Source: JADJEK01 sp052034255 | GTDB lineage: Bacteria; Planctomycetota; B15-G4; JADJEK01 | Assembly: GCA_052034255.1 (NCBI GenBank) | Contig: JBPOIU010000019.1 | Location: 8,509 to 72,508 of the forward strand | DNA: 64,000 nucleotides | Direction: 5' to 3' | In this document: positions 20,111 through 29,531 of the stretch, in pieces | How the letters are laid out: each line of letters starts with the position of its first letter | Numbering within the stretch: the first letter of the stretch is position 1 | Position numbers and translations under genes: made by a program | Notes under the pieces: model-generated | Databases searched by the model: none | Told to the model about the DNA's origin: nothing | The model's input: the letters and a program-made list of their open reading frames with translations, nothing else

Positions 20111-21364
20111 TCACGGGATCACCGTGAGGGTGTCGGTTCCGATGCCGGTCTTCACGATCGGCGAGCCGCCAAGTGCGACCTTGTAGAAGTAGACGTCGTC
20201 GTTGCCCTTGCCGGCACGAACGGCGAGATCGCCGTCGATGGTGACCGCGGACAGAGTGAACTCGTTGTCGCCGCCGCGCAGATCGAACGAAACGTCGCCA
20301 CCGCAGGACGATTCCGTGTACGTCAGGCTGTCGACGCCATTCTTCGTCCGAACGACGATCGCGCCACTGACGTCGAGCTTGCTGAGCCACGACCACGTCG
20401 AAGTCACTGAACGCAGATCCATGCGCAGATTGCCGTGGATCCAAGTCGGATGGATGAACGACGTCAGCGTCTCGGCCGCGTTCGACGTCCACAGCAAGTC
20501 CCCCCACACCTCGCTCAGGATGACGCCGAACGTCGCGACCTGCCCCTTGCCCGCGACGACGCGTGCGCGTCCCTCGATCTTGCTCTCGACGAGCGAAACC
20601 GACACGTCGCCCGTGCCACGAACGTCCAGGTTCGCATGGAACATCGACCCCGCGATCGCGATCGCGCTGAACGGCACGACCGCACGAATGTCGGCCTTGC
20701 CGTCCACGGTCGTGTTCGTCACCTCGATCGTCTTCGGTGACGCACCGACCAACGTGAGGTTGCGACCGATCGAGCTGTCCTCGAGTCGTGTCGACCCGAA
20801 CGTCCCCAATGCCGAGGCGGTACCGAAACCGATGGCCGCGTCGCGCTTGATCGTCGAAGTCCGGATCCGATAGGCGACTCCGGCCGCGCCACTCTTGACT
20901 CGCAAGTCGCGACCGACCGACATCCCGTCGAGCGCGAGAGAATCGCGATCCGCGCCCTTCTCGATGCGCACGTCCCGGCCGATCGTCGCGTTGTTGACGC
21001 CGAAGAAATCCTCGCCGGACCCCAACCTCACGCGCAGGTCACGTGGCGCGATGCCGGCGAAGTCGACGCGGTCGTCGCCTCCGCCCATGTCGAACACGAC
21101 ATCGCGCGCGACTCCGTAGAACGTGTCGGCCGTGAAGCCGTTGATCGTCGTCGGCGACAACGTCGACTGGATCGCCCAGTAGTTCCCGCCCGGCGAATAG
21201 AACACCGCGATGTCGTCGCGGACCTCCGAGCCCTTGACGACGAGGTCACCGGACTTCGACACGAACGCCTCGACGTCGGCAGCGCGGGCACTCGCACCCA
21301 CCGACGCGATGAACGCGAACGCTGTTAGAGCAAGACCTTGCGACCGGAACTTCGAACCAAGCAT
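20111..21364 (-). CDS. Secreted right-handed repeat protein, paralogue A
   Basis: A 417-residue exported protein, start ATG at 21364 with GGAGG six bases upstream, signal peptide about 1-28 (LALTAFAFIASVGASARA). The mature part is the same tandem repeat fold as the neighbouring paralogue: VVFDMGGGDDRVDF near 85-98, IGRDVRIEKGADRDSL and similar units every 20 or so residues, the TSFIHPT...TSTWSWLS block near 310-345, and a closing GNDDVYFYKVALGG...TGIGTDTLTVIP. No enzyme motif is seen. It is 53 bases upstream of paralogue B and likely co-transcribed with it. It is divergent from the ECF sigma factor gene, with about 200 bases between them, so the sigma factor could control it; this is inference from position only. 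Confidence 0.75.
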   Translation of the reverse strand: MLGSKFRSQGLALTAFAFIASVGASARAADVEAFVSKSGDLVVKGSEVRDDIAVFYSPGGNYWAIQSTLSPTTINGFTADTFYGVARDVVFDMGGGDDRVDFAGIAPRDLRVRLGSGEDFFGVNNATIGRDVRIEKGADRDSLALDGMSVGRDLRVKSGAAGVAYRIRTSTIKRDAAIGFGTASALGTFGSTRLEDSSIGRNLTLVGASPKTIEVTNTTVDGKADIRAVVPFSAIAIAGSMFHANLDVRGTGDVSVSLVESKIEGRARVVAGKGQVATFGVILSEVWGDLLWTSNAAETLTSFIHPTWIHGNLRMDLRSVTSTWSWLSKLDVSGAIVVRTKNGVDSLTYTESSCGGDVSFDLRGGDNEFTLSAVTIDGDLAVRAGKGNDDVYFYKVALGGSPIVKTGIGTDTLTVIP

Positions 21365-21566
21365 GGGAGCCTCCTTCGCGTGGCCATCGACGCTCGACCG
21401 CGGACTCGCGGCAGGGGTCGGGACAAAGGTCGCCACGAGGAACGCAGCCTGGCCCCCCAACGAATTTCGCCCGATTTCGCCCAAAGCCGCCTCGAACCCG
21501 TCCAGAGCGCAGTCGCTACTCTCGGCCCAGTTGCCGGTGCCTCGTTCTCCGGGCAGGATCGGGGCC

Positions 21567-22196
21567 ATGAGCGACGAGCCATCACCCGACCTCGAGGGAT
21601 TGACGCGCGCCATCCAGGCGTGGACGGGCGGCGACCCTGCCGCCGAACACGACGTGTTCTCACGCCTGCAGCAGGAGTTGCGAAGGATCGCGCGCGCTCA
21701 GCTCGGCGCGGAGGCGAACCGCCACACGCTGCAACCCACGGCGCTCGTGCATGAAGCCTGGGTCAAACTGTTCCACACCGGCAACCCCGGCGTCGAAGGT
21801 CGATCGCATCTGGTCGGACTGATGGCGAAGGCGATGCGATCGGTACTCGTCGACCACGCGCGTGCGAAGGCAGCCCAAAAGCGCGGCAGTTCGGCGCGGC
21901 CGTTGTCCCTCGATGCGACCGGGGTCGTTCGCTCCGACGACTCTGGCCTCACGGTCGAACCCGCCGACTTGCTCGTCGTCGACGAGACGATCGAGCGGCT
22001 GCGCGCGGTCGACGCAGAATTGGCTCAGGTCGTCGAACTGCGTTTCTGGGCCGGACTCACGAACGAGGACATCGCGTCCGCGCTACGCGTCCATCCACAC
22101 ACGGTCGAGCGTCGCTTCCAATTGGCACGGGCGTGGATGCAGCGCGAGCTGGATCGCGCGGCAACCCGCTCGCGTGACGACGGGCCGCGTGCATGA
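21567..22196 (+). CDS. ECF sigma factor, planctomycete-type
   Basis: A 209-residue sigma-70-family factor of the ECF type that is abundant in Planctomycetota (the TIGR02999-like group, characterised by LQPTALVHEAWLKL). Region 2 is visible at about 15-110 (LRRIARAQL, TLQPTALVHEAWVKL, AKAMRSVLVDHARAK) and region 4 at about 145-195 (AELAQVVELRFWAGLTNEDIASAL followed by a helix-turn-helix). The start at 21567 has AGGA upstream. It ends with a 4-base ATGA overlap into a Ser/Thr kinase-TPR gene. In this group of ECFs the coupled kinase is thought to replace a classical anti-sigma factor, so phosphorylation probably controls activity. Target genes are unknown. Confidence 0.92.
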   Translation: MSDEPSPDLEGLTRAIQAWTGGDPAAEHDVFSRLQQELRRIARAQLGAEANRHTLQPTALVHEAWVKLFHTGNPGVEGRSHLVGLMAKAMRSVLVDHARAKAAQKRGSSARPLSLDATGVVRSDDSGLTVEPADLLVVDETIERLRAVDAELAQVVELRFWAGLTNEDIASALRVHPHTVERRFQLARAWMQRELDRAATRSRDDGPRA

Positions 22197-25100
22197 ACGA
22201 TCGCTGGCACGACGTCCGCACGTGGTTCGAACGAGCCCTCGACCACCCCGCCACCGAGCGCGAAGCGTTCGTGAAGAGCCAATGCGGAGACGATCCAGGC
22301 TTGGTCGAAGAAGTCGTCGAGTTGCTGCGCGCGGCGGCGCGCGACTCGAGTCTGAGTGCTGCACTCGAATCCGGACCCTTGCGCGCACCGGCCGCACTCG
22401 CGATCGGCGATCGCGTCGGTCGGTATCGACTGGAACGCGTCCTCGGCCATGGCGGCATGGGAACCGTGTGGGCCGCGAGGCAGGACGCGCCCGATCGGTT
22501 GGTCGCGTTGAAGGTCTTGCACCACGCGCTCGCACGACCCGAGGACGCGGCGCGATTCCGGTTCGAAGCCGAAGTGCTCGCACGGTTGCGCCATCCGAGC
22601 ATCGCCCAGATCCACGAGGCGGGCCAACTCGACGGCGGGCAGCCCTATTTCGCGCTCGAGTACGTCGACGGCGGCACGCCGCTGCATGCCTACGTGAAGT
22701 CGCACGCGCTCCCGCGCAGCGGACGTTTGGCGCTGCTCGCGACGATTTGCGACGCCGTCGCACACGGACACCAGCGCGGCGTGGTGCATCGGGACCTGAA
22801 GTCCGCAAACGTCCTCGTCGACTCCGCCGGATTTCCGAAGGTGATCGACTTCGGCATCGCCCGAGCGATCGACGTCGGCGCAGTCGATGCGCCGTCGTTC
22901 ACGCGCACCGGCGAAGTCGTCGGCACGTTGTCGTCGATGGCCCCCGAGCAACTCGACACCGCGGTCGACGCGGTGGACGTGCGCACCGACGTCTACCAAC
23001 TCGGTGTGATGCTCTACCAACTGCTGACGGATCGTCTGCCGATCGACCTCGCGGGCGCTTCGATCGTCGAAGCCGCGCGCCGCATCGAGACCGAGGACCC
23101 TGCGCCGCCGTCGACCTTGGTCCACGACGGACCCCGTGAACTCGATTGGATTGCCGCCCGCGCGCTCGCGAAGGACAAGGAGCGACGCTACGCATCGGCA
23201 TCCGAGTTCGCGGCCGACCTGCGTCGGCATCTGGCCGGCGAAGCCGTGCTCGCCGCGCCGGACGGACTGGCGTACCGCGTTGCCGTGTTCACGCGGCGGC
23301 ATCGGATCGGACTGATCGCGACGGCTGTCGCGATGTTCGGCCTCGCGGGCGGACTCGTCGCCGCACTGCGCGCGCGCAGTAGCGAGTTCGATGCACGTGT
23401 GCGCGCCGAGTCGGCGTTGCGACGCGCACGCTCGGCGAACGCGTTCATGGTCGGCATTTTCTCGGCGGCCCGCCCCGACGAGAGCGGCCGCGACGTCCGC
23501 GTCCGCGACGTGTTGTCGGTCGCGGACCTCGATCTCGCCCGCGGCTTCGATGGTCCACCGGAGGTAGAGACTGCCGCGCGTGCGACCCTCGGAGCATCGT
23601 GGCTCGCACTCGACATCGTCGACGCCGCCGAGCCGCACCTCGTGGCGGCGTATGAACTGCGCGAACGCACACTAGGCCCCGACGATCCCGAGACACTGGA
23701 CTCGTTGCGCGACCTCGCGACACTGCGGAGCCGACAGGGCCGCGCTCAGGAAGCTCGACGGCTGTTCGAGGAGTTGGTCGAACGCGGCACGCGTGTGCTC
23801 GGCTTGGACCATCCAGATCCCTGGCAGGCACGCGCCCACTTCGCAGTCGTGCTCCAGGCCTGTGGGGATTTGACGAACGCCGAGCGCGAAGCACGTGCGG
23901 CCAAAGACGCGCTCGCGCGTCTCGTCTCGGCCGCCGATGTGCGACGATCCGACGCCGAGCAAGCCCTGACTTCGATCCTCGAAGCGCGTGGCGACGACGG
24001 GGGCGCGATCGAACTCGCGCGCGCTTCGTACGAACGCTTGCGGTCCGCCCTCGGTCCAACGCACCCGCGTTCGTTGTCCGCGGCCAACCAACTCGGCCGC
24101 CTGTCGATCGATGGCGGGCGCGTCGACGAAGGCGTCGCGCTGCTCGAGAACGCCCTGAAGGCGAGCGTCGAACGACTCGGAGCGGATCACGACATGACGC
24201 TGCGCGTCGAGGAGAGCCTACTCACCTCCCTGCGCCATTCCGCGCGCGCCGACGAAGCGGCTCGTCGGTTCGTCGACGTGATCGCGCGCCGGACGCGCAA
24301 GGACGGGGCCACCCATTACCGGACGCTGCAAGACCGCGGCGTGCTAGGCACCTCGCTCGCACGACTGGGTCGAGTCGACGAAGCCCTCGGCGAACTCAAC
24401 GAGGCGCACGCGCTCGCGGTGACCGCGCTCGGCGCCGACGATCCGATCACGCTACAGCTGGCGACGTGGCTCGCGCAGACGCGACTCGATTCCGGCGACG
24501 TCGACGGCGCGGAAGCAGACCTCCGTCGCGTGCTCGACTCGCCGGAAGCGATCCAGCACGCTACGGCGCCCCGCATGCTCGCGATCAAGGAGACCCTCGC
24601 GCTCGTGTTGCGCGATTCCGGTCGCGCGGCCGACGGTGCCCCGTTGATGCGCGACGTGTTGGACGCGCGCAGGCGCGCACTCGGCGACGGCGCACTCGAC
24701 ACATTGCGTGCATTCTTGAATGCCTCCGGTCTCGAAGCGATGACCGGGAACCTCGAGGTCGCGACGCAGTACGCGCGATCCGCGCACTCGGGATTCCGCG
24801 CGATCTACGGCGGCGACCACGTCGCGGTCCTGGTGTCGACCCAAACGCTGGCAACGATCCTCGGTCGGCGCGGCGACTGGACCGCGGCGCTGCCGTTGCA
24901 AGAGGACGCGCTCGCGCTGTCGACACGACTGTTCGGCGACGAGCACCCGGCGGTTCATGACGCGGCCGGTGAGCTCGGGATGTCGCTGAGACGGGTCGAG
25001 CGGTTCGAAGAAGCGCGACCGCTGTTGTCCCGAGCAATGGTCTCCCGCGAGCGCGCGTTCGGTAGGGACAGCCCATGGAGTCGTTCGGCGCGAGCCGAAT

Positions 25101-25417
25101 ATGCCGCCTCCTGCCTCGACCTCGGTGACGTGGTCGGCGCCTTTGGCGCGATCGACGAACTCGCCGAGAACGACGACGAGCTCGTCGCTGTCGCACGCGC
25201 GTGGACGGCCGTCGACCGTTCGTCTGCTCCTGAGTTCACGTTCGGTTCGACCGTCGACGCGACCTCGCGCTTCGCGGCCCGGCTCGCCGGCGTCGTTGCA
25301 CGCTCCGATTCACCAGAGCTCGGCAAGACGCTACGCCTAGCCCTCCTCGCGCATGCCGCCACGATTGCGGCCCCCGCCGAGGCGATCGCCGAACTGGAAG
25401 CGCTGGCCGCGCCGTGA
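22193..25417 (+). CDS. Hanks-type Ser/Thr kinase with membrane anchor and C-terminal TPRs, coupled to ECF sigma factor
   Basis: A 1074-residue protein. Residues 1-60 are a helical N-terminal extension. The kinase domain spans about 78-350: Gly-rich loop GHGGMG (85-90), Lys107, HRD at 199-201 with DLKSAN, DFG at 219-221, and an APE-like MAPEQ near 249. A single membrane segment follows (371-393, RIGLIATAVAMFGLAGGLV), then an outer or periplasmic TPR region to the end (about 410-1070) with repeated A/L-rich helix pairs of the Kinesin-light-chain type (DDPETLDSLRDLA, LGPTHPRSLSAANQL, LGADDPITLQLATWL). This is the usual partner of planctomycete ECF sigma factors, with which its start overlaps (ATGA), so the pair is one signalling module. 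What it senses is not visible. Confidence 0.9.
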   Translation: MNDRWHDVRTWFERALDHPATEREAFVKSQCGDDPGLVEEVVELLRAAARDSSLSAALESGPLRAPAALAIGDRVGRYRLERVLGHGGMGTVWAARQDAPDRLVALKVLHHALARPEDAARFRFEAEVLARLRHPSIAQIHEAGQLDGGQPYFALEYVDGGTPLHAYVKSHALPRSGRLALLATICDAVAHGHQRGVVHRDLKSANVLVDSAGFPKVIDFGIARAIDVGAVDAPSFTRTGEVVGTLSSMAPEQLDTAVDAVDVRTDVYQLGVMLYQLLTDRLPIDLAGASIVEAARRIETEDPAPPSTLVHDGPRELDWIAARALAKDKERRYASASEFAADLRRHLAGEAVLAAPDGLAYRVAVFTRRHRIGLIATAVAMFGLAGGLVAALRARSSEFDARVRAESALRRARSANAFMVGIFSAARPDESGRDVRVRDVLSVADLDLARGFDGPPEVETAARATLGASWLALDIVDAAEPHLVAAYELRERTLGPDDPETLDSLRDLATLRSRQGRAQEARRLFEELVERGTRVLGLDHPDPWQARAHFAVVLQACGDLTNAEREARAAKDALARLVSAADVRRSDAEQALTSILEARGDDGGAIELARASYERLRSALGPTHPRSLSAANQLGRLSIDGGRVDEGVALLENALKASVERLGADHDMTLRVEESLLTSLRHSARADEAARRFVDVIARRTRKDGATHYRTLQDRGVLGTSLARLGRVDEALGELNEAHALAVTALGADDPITLQLATWLAQTRLDSGDVDGAEADLRRVLDSPEAIQHATAPRMLAIKETLALVLRDSGRAADGAPLMRDVLDARRRALGDGALDTLRAFLNASGLEAMTGNLEVATQYARSAHSGFRAIYGGDHVAVLVSTQTLATILGRRGDWTAALPLQEDALALSTRLFGDEHPAVHDAAGELGMSLRRVERFEEARPLLSRAMVSRERAFGRDSPWSRSARAEYAASCLDLGDVVGAFGAIDELAENDDELVAVARAWTAVDRSSAPEFTFGSTVDATSRFAARLAGVVARSDSPELGKTLRLALLAHAATIAAPAEAIAELEALAAP

Positions 25418-25516
25418 CGGGCGCAGTAGATCGCTCGTAGCTGAAGGCCCGACAGGAGTTTCGGCACGGATCCGACCGATATGTCGAACACGTCTGCCGA
25501 CCTCGAGGATCGTCCG

Positions 25517-28201
25517 ATGGCGGAACACGCCGACGCCGAACGTGCCCGCCTCGCCGAGGACGAGGCCCGCACGAAGAACTGGAAACGCTTCGGGCCCTAT
25601 TTGGCCGAGCGCCAATGGGGCACGGTCCGCGAGGACTACTCGAAGGACGGCGAGTGTTGGGACTACTTCCCGTTCGAACAGTCGCACACCCGCGCATACC
25701 GGTGGGGTGAGGACGGCCTGCTCGGCATCACCGATCGGGAGTGTCGCCTGTGCTTCGCGGTCGCGCTGTGGAACGGCAAGGACCCGATCCTCAAAGAGCG
25801 TCTCTACGGCCTGAACGGCAAACAGGGCAACCACGGCGAAGACGTCAAGGAGGTCTACTACTACCTCGACTCGACGCCGACCCATTCGTACATGCGCGCG
25901 CAGTACTCGTACCCGCACGCGGAGTTCCCGTACGCGCGGTTGATCGACGAGAACGCGAAGCGCGATCGGGAGCAGCGCGAGTTCGAACTCACCGACACCG
26001 GCGTGTTCGCCGAGTCGCGGTACTTCGACGTGATCGCCGAATACGCGAAGGCGAGCCCGGACGACGTGCTCATCCGATTGAACGTCGTCAACCGCGGCCC
26101 GGAGCGCGCACGCATCCATGTGCTGCCGCAATTGTGGTTCCGCAACACGTGGAGTTGGGGCGACACGTACGACGACACGCGCACGAAGCCCGCACTGCGC
26201 AAGATGAGCGCGCACACCGTGCTCGCCGAACATCCGACGCTCGGCACGTTCCAGTGGTGCGTGGACTCCACGCAGGACGGCAAGACCGCGCCGCTGCTGT
26301 TCACCGAGAACGAATCGAATCTGCGCGCGTTGTTCTCGACCGAGAACGCTTCGCCGTACGTGAAGGACGCGTTCCACGGCGTCGTCGTCCATGGCGAGCA
26401 TCAACGGGCGAACCCGCGCTCGCAGGGCACGAAATGCGCCGCGTGGTTCGTTCTCGATCTCGAGCCCGGGGCGACCCAGGTGCTCCGAATGCGCTTGCGG
26501 CCAGCCGACGCGCGTGGCTGCGAAGCGTTCCACGAGGACTTCGACACCACGTTCGCCGTGCGCGAAGCCGAGGCCGACGACTTCTTCGCCTCGATCCTGC
26601 CGGCGAACGAACGCCCGGAAGAACGACGCGTGGCGCGGCAGGCGTACGCGGGCTTGCTGTGGAGCAAGCAGTTCTATCACTACGTCGTCGCGGACTGGTT
26701 GGCGGGCGATCCCGCGCAGCCGAAGCCTCCCCCGCAGCGGTCCACGGGACGCAATGCCGACTGGCCGCATCTGTTCAACCGCGACGTCATCTCGATGCCG
26801 GACAAGTGGGAGTACCCGTGGTATGCGGCGTGGGACCTCGCGTTCCACACGATCCCGTTCGCGCGCATCGATCCCGCGTTCGCGAAGGACCAGCTGCTGC
26901 TGTTCCTGCGCGAGTGGTACATGCACCCGAACGGCCAGATCCCCGCGTACGAGTGGAACTTCTCGGACGTCAATCCACCGGTCCACGCTTGGGCCACGTG
27001 GCGCGTCTACAAGATGACCGCGAAGCGCGGCGAGCGCGATCGCGCATTCCTCGCACGCGTGTTCCAGAAACTGCTGATCAACTTCACTTGGTGGGTGAAC
27101 CGCAAAGACCTGCATGGCAAGCACGTCTTCGCCGGCGGCTTCCTCGGTCTCGACAACATCGGCGTGTTCGATCGCAGCAAGCCGTTGCCGAAAGGCGGGC
27201 ACCTCGAGCAGGCCGACGGCACGGCGTGGATGGCGTTCTATTGCCTGACGATGCTCGCGATCGCGCTCGAACTGGCGCAAGAAGACCCGGCCGCCGAAGA
27301 CATGGCGTCGAAGTTCTTCGAGCACTTCGTCGCGATCGTCGACGCGATGAACACGCTGAACGGCTCCGGGCTGTGGGATTCGACCGACGGCTTCTACTAC
27401 GACCTCATGCATTGCGACGGCCACGCGACTCCGATCCGCGTGCGTTCGATGGTCGGACTGATCCCGTTGTTCGCGGCCGAGATCCTCGACGAGGACCACA
27501 TCGCGAACCTCCACGGCTTCAAGAAACGCATGGCGTGGTTCCTGCGCCATCGTTCCGACCTCGCGCGCCACATCGCGTTCGCGGAGGCCGATGAGCGCAG
27601 CTCGGGCAAGCGTCGCCTGTTGGCCGTCGTGCCGAGAGCGCGCCTCGAGCGCATGCTGAAGTACTTGCTCGACGAGAACGAGTTCTTGTCGCCGTACGGC
27701 GTGCGCTCCCTGTCGAAGGTCCACGCGGACAAGCCGTTCGTCCTCGACGTCGACGGCGAACAACACCGCGTCGACTATCAACCGGGCGAGTCGAACTCGG
27801 GCCTGTTCGGCGGCAACTCGAATTGGCGCGGACCGATCTGGTTCCCGCTGAACTACCTCCTGATCGAGGCGCTCGAGCGCCATCACCATTTCTACGGCGA
27901 CGACTTGCAAGTCGAGTTCCCCACGGGCTCGGGTCGTAAAGCGACTCTGCTCGAGGTGTCCCGCGAACTCGGACGTCGCCTGACGCGCTTGTTCCTGCCC
28001 GACGAACACGGGGCTCGCCCATGCCACGGCGGCGATCCGCGTTACGCACGCGGTGGGACCGCGCAGGACCTCGTGTTGTTCCACGAGTACTTCCACGGCG
28101 ACACCGGCGAGGGGCTCGGCGCGAGTCATCAAACCGGGTGGACCGCGCTGGTCGTGAAATTGCTCGAGGATCGCGCGCACGACCGCGTGCCCCCGCGCTG
28201 A
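25517..28201 (+). CDS. GH63/MGH1-type glucosidase-like glycoside hydrolase
   Basis: An 894-residue cytosolic-looking protein of the family often annotated glucosidase or mannosylglycerate-hydrolase-like (GH63, six-hairpin toroid). Recognisable blocks are RQWGTVREDYSKDG near residues 33-46, GDECxLCFAVALWNGKDPILKERLYGL, YYYLDSTPTHSYM, the GQIPAYEWNFSDVNPPVHAWA block that carries the catalytic acid region (about 475-500), and NSGLFGGNSNWRGPIWFP near 760. The start is uncertain: ATG at 25517 has GAGG eight bases upstream and gives the length expected of relatives, while ATG at 25481 has no ribosome binding site. The product probably hydrolyses alpha-linked glucosides or mannosylglycerate-type compatible solutes in the cytoplasm. 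It is a single gene between the kinase and the YqjD-like cluster. Confidence 0.85.
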   Translation: MAEHADAERARLAEDEARTKNWKRFGPYLAERQWGTVREDYSKDGECWDYFPFEQSHTRAYRWGEDGLLGITDRECRLCFAVALWNGKDPILKERLYGLNGKQGNHGEDVKEVYYYLDSTPTHSYMRAQYSYPHAEFPYARLIDENAKRDREQREFELTDTGVFAESRYFDVIAEYAKASPDDVLIRLNVVNRGPERARIHVLPQLWFRNTWSWGDTYDDTRTKPALRKMSAHTVLAEHPTLGTFQWCVDSTQDGKTAPLLFTENESNLRALFSTENASPYVKDAFHGVVVHGEHQRANPRSQGTKCAAWFVLDLEPGATQVLRMRLRPADARGCEAFHEDFDTTFAVREAEADDFFASILPANERPEERRVARQAYAGLLWSKQFYHYVVADWLAGDPAQPKPPPQRSTGRNADWPHLFNRDVISMPDKWEYPWYAAWDLAFHTIPFARIDPAFAKDQLLLFLREWYMHPNGQIPAYEWNFSDVNPPVHAWATWRVYKMTAKRGERDRAFLARVFQKLLINFTWWVNRKDLHGKHVFAGGFLGLDNIGVFDRSKPLPKGGHLEQADGTAWMAFYCLTMLAIALELAQEDPAAEDMASKFFEHFVAIVDAMNTLNGSGLWDSTDGFYYDLMHCDGHATPIRVRSMVGLIPLFAAEILDEDHIANLHGFKKRMAWFLRHRSDLARHIAFAEADERSSGKRRLLAVVPRARLERMLKYLLDENEFLSPYGVRSLSKVHADKPFVLDVDGEQHRVDYQPGESNSGLFGGNSNWRGPIWFPLNYLLIEALERHHHFYGDDLQVEFPTGSGRKATLLEVSRELGRRLTRLFLPDEHGARPCHGGDPRYARGGTAQDLVLFHEYFHGDTGEGLGASHQTGWTALVVKLLEDRAHDRVPPR

Positions 28202-28448
28202 TCCGCGGATTCCGCGCCGAACTCGCGCTCGCGGCCGAGCCATCGCCCGCGACCGCGCTCGCCGCGATGCAATTTCTACACGCGCACGCGGCGAGTGGGC
28301 GCGAACGACACGCTTCGGACGCATTTCCGGGCGCGAAACGGTGCCGGCGCACGGCACGCGAATCGCTCTACGGTTCTCCGAGCACGGGTGATGCCCTGCC
28401 GATCGAATCGATCGCCGTGGCATCCCCACCTGCCAAAGGAGAACTGCC

Positions 28449-28715
28449 ATGCGCAATCACCGAACGAATCGCAACCGAGTCGTCGATCCGAAGGAGCACT
28501 TCGTCGGAGCCGCGACTGCGGCACGCGAGAACGTGCTCGAGATGCGTGACGCCGCCAAGGACATGGCCCGCAGCCAACTCGAACGCTTGTCGGCCGAAGT
28601 CGCGTCCCTGCGCGACCGCGTGGTCGCGAACGTCGAACAGCGGCCCGTGAAGTCGGTCCTCGTCGCGTTGGGTGCGGGTTTGTTGCTCGGCGTGTTCCTG
28701 GGTCGGCGCGGCTGA
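28449..28715 (+). CDS. YqjD/ElaB-like (DUF883) inner-membrane protein
   Basis: An 88-residue protein with a charged coiled-coil front (about 10-60, AARENVLEMRDAAKDMARSQLE) and a single C-terminal Gly-rich membrane segment ending in RR (65-88, VKSVLVALGAGLLLGVFLGRRG). This is the layout of the DUF883/YqjD/ElaB family, whose E. coli members bind stationary-phase ribosomes at the membrane. Similarity is by pattern, with the C-terminal segment most like it. GGAG precedes the start. It is followed by two strong hairpins and then by a YqjE-like gene, echoing the E. coli yqjD-yqjE order. Confidence 0.75.
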   Translation: MRNHRTNRNRVVDPKEHFVGAATAARENVLEMRDAAKDMARSQLERLSAEVASLRDRVVANVEQRPVKSVLVALGAGLLLGVFLGRRG

Positions 28716-28722
28716 TCGACCA

Positions 28723-28761
28723 CGTCCGAGAATCGTCGCGAACAGCGACGATTCTCGGACG
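28723..28761 (+). terminator. 17-base-pair perfect hairpin after the YqjD-like gene
   Basis: Arms 28723-28739 and 28745-28761 are exactly complementary over 17 bases, with a five-base loop GAACA, starting eight bases after the stop codon. Position and stem strength indicate a terminator, but no T-run follows; a transcription attenuator or structured RNA is possible. Confidence 0.7.
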
Positions 28762-28921
28762 GAGTCGATCCCGCACCAGGTGTCCGAGGCGACGGCAGTC
28801 GCCGCCCCGTTCAACAGGCACAGGTGTACGGCGTTGAATGACGCGAACAACCTGTGGATACGGCGGTCAAGACGTCGGTCGCTGCGCGACCGGGGCGCCG
28901 CCGGCGGCACCTTGTGCGTTC

Positions 28922-28964
28922 GGCCGTGAATCAATCCCTCGAAGCGCGGGATTGATTCACGGCC
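28922..28964. repeat. Second 17-base-pair perfect inverted repeat
   Basis: Arms 28922-28938 and 28948-28964 (GGCCGTGAATCAATCCC and its complement) enclose a nine-base loop. It is 161 bases beyond the first hairpin and 124 bases before the next start codon, so it is not the natural terminator position. The centre (GAATCAATCCC) is unusually AT-richer than its surroundings. It could be a regulator-binding palindrome or a leader structure. The rest of the 373 bases between 28715 and 29088 holds nothing I recognise. Confidence 0.6.
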
Positions 28965-29087
28965 TCGAACACTCGATCGCGGCGGAGCGAGCCGCGGACG
29001 GATACGTCGGCGGCCGCCCACGCCCGAGTGTCGGCGACGCGCCGGCGCGGCCGCCCCCACCTGCGGACGCGCAACGAGAGGTCAACC

Positions 29088-29525
29088 ATGAACGAGCCGA
29101 GTCCTGACCATCAGGAGTTCTCCCACTCCGCGCGTGCGGATGAACGAGCCGTGTTCGACCACCTCCAGGCGCTGGAACGCGACATCGCGACCGCCATTCG
29201 CGAAGCAGCAGTCCTCGCTTCGCTGCAAGTGGATCGGGCACGTGTGTGGGCACGGGAATCGATGTGGACCCTCGGAATGGTCGCGGTCAGCGCGCTGGCG
29301 ATCCTGGCGTTGGTCGTCCTCGCGATCGTGCGGATCATGGCCGGGATCTGCGATGGACTGACGCAGTGGTTCGGGATGCCGTGGGCCGGCTCCCTCGGAG
29401 GCGGTCTCATCGGGCTCGGGATCGCGATCCTCGCCCTGCGCGGCGTGCGCCGCAGCATGTCCGAGGCGAACCTGCGCCGCATGCGCGAGAAGTACGACGG
29501 CACGCTCCCATCGACCAAGGAGTGA
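29088..29525 (+). CDS. YqjE-like (DUF1469/holin-like) two-helix membrane protein
   Basis: A 145-residue protein with a helical N-terminal part (about 10-55) and two membrane helices at about 60-88 (LGMVAVSALAILALVVLAIVRIM) and 98-120 (AGSLGGGLIGLGIAILALRG), then a basic tail. This is the DUF1469/Phage_holin_3_6 type found as YqjE next to YqjD in many bacteria. The start ATG at 29088 has AGAGG seven bases upstream. The stop is six bases before the next gene, so the two are co-transcribed. The molecular role is unknown in the family. Confidence 0.7.
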   Translation: MNEPSPDHQEFSHSARADERAVFDHLQALERDIATAIREAAVLASLQVDRARVWARESMWTLGMVAVSALAILALVVLAIVRIMAGICDGLTQWFGMPWAGSLGGGLIGLGIAILALRGVRRSMSEANLRRMREKYDGTLPSTKE

Positions 29526-29531
29526 ATCCGC

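Noticed and set aside
25337..28456. Very long open frame on the minus strand opposite the GH63-like gene
   Set aside because: It lies antisense to a gene with clear family motifs and is Arg/His/Val-rich, as expected from a shadow frame in GC-rich DNA.
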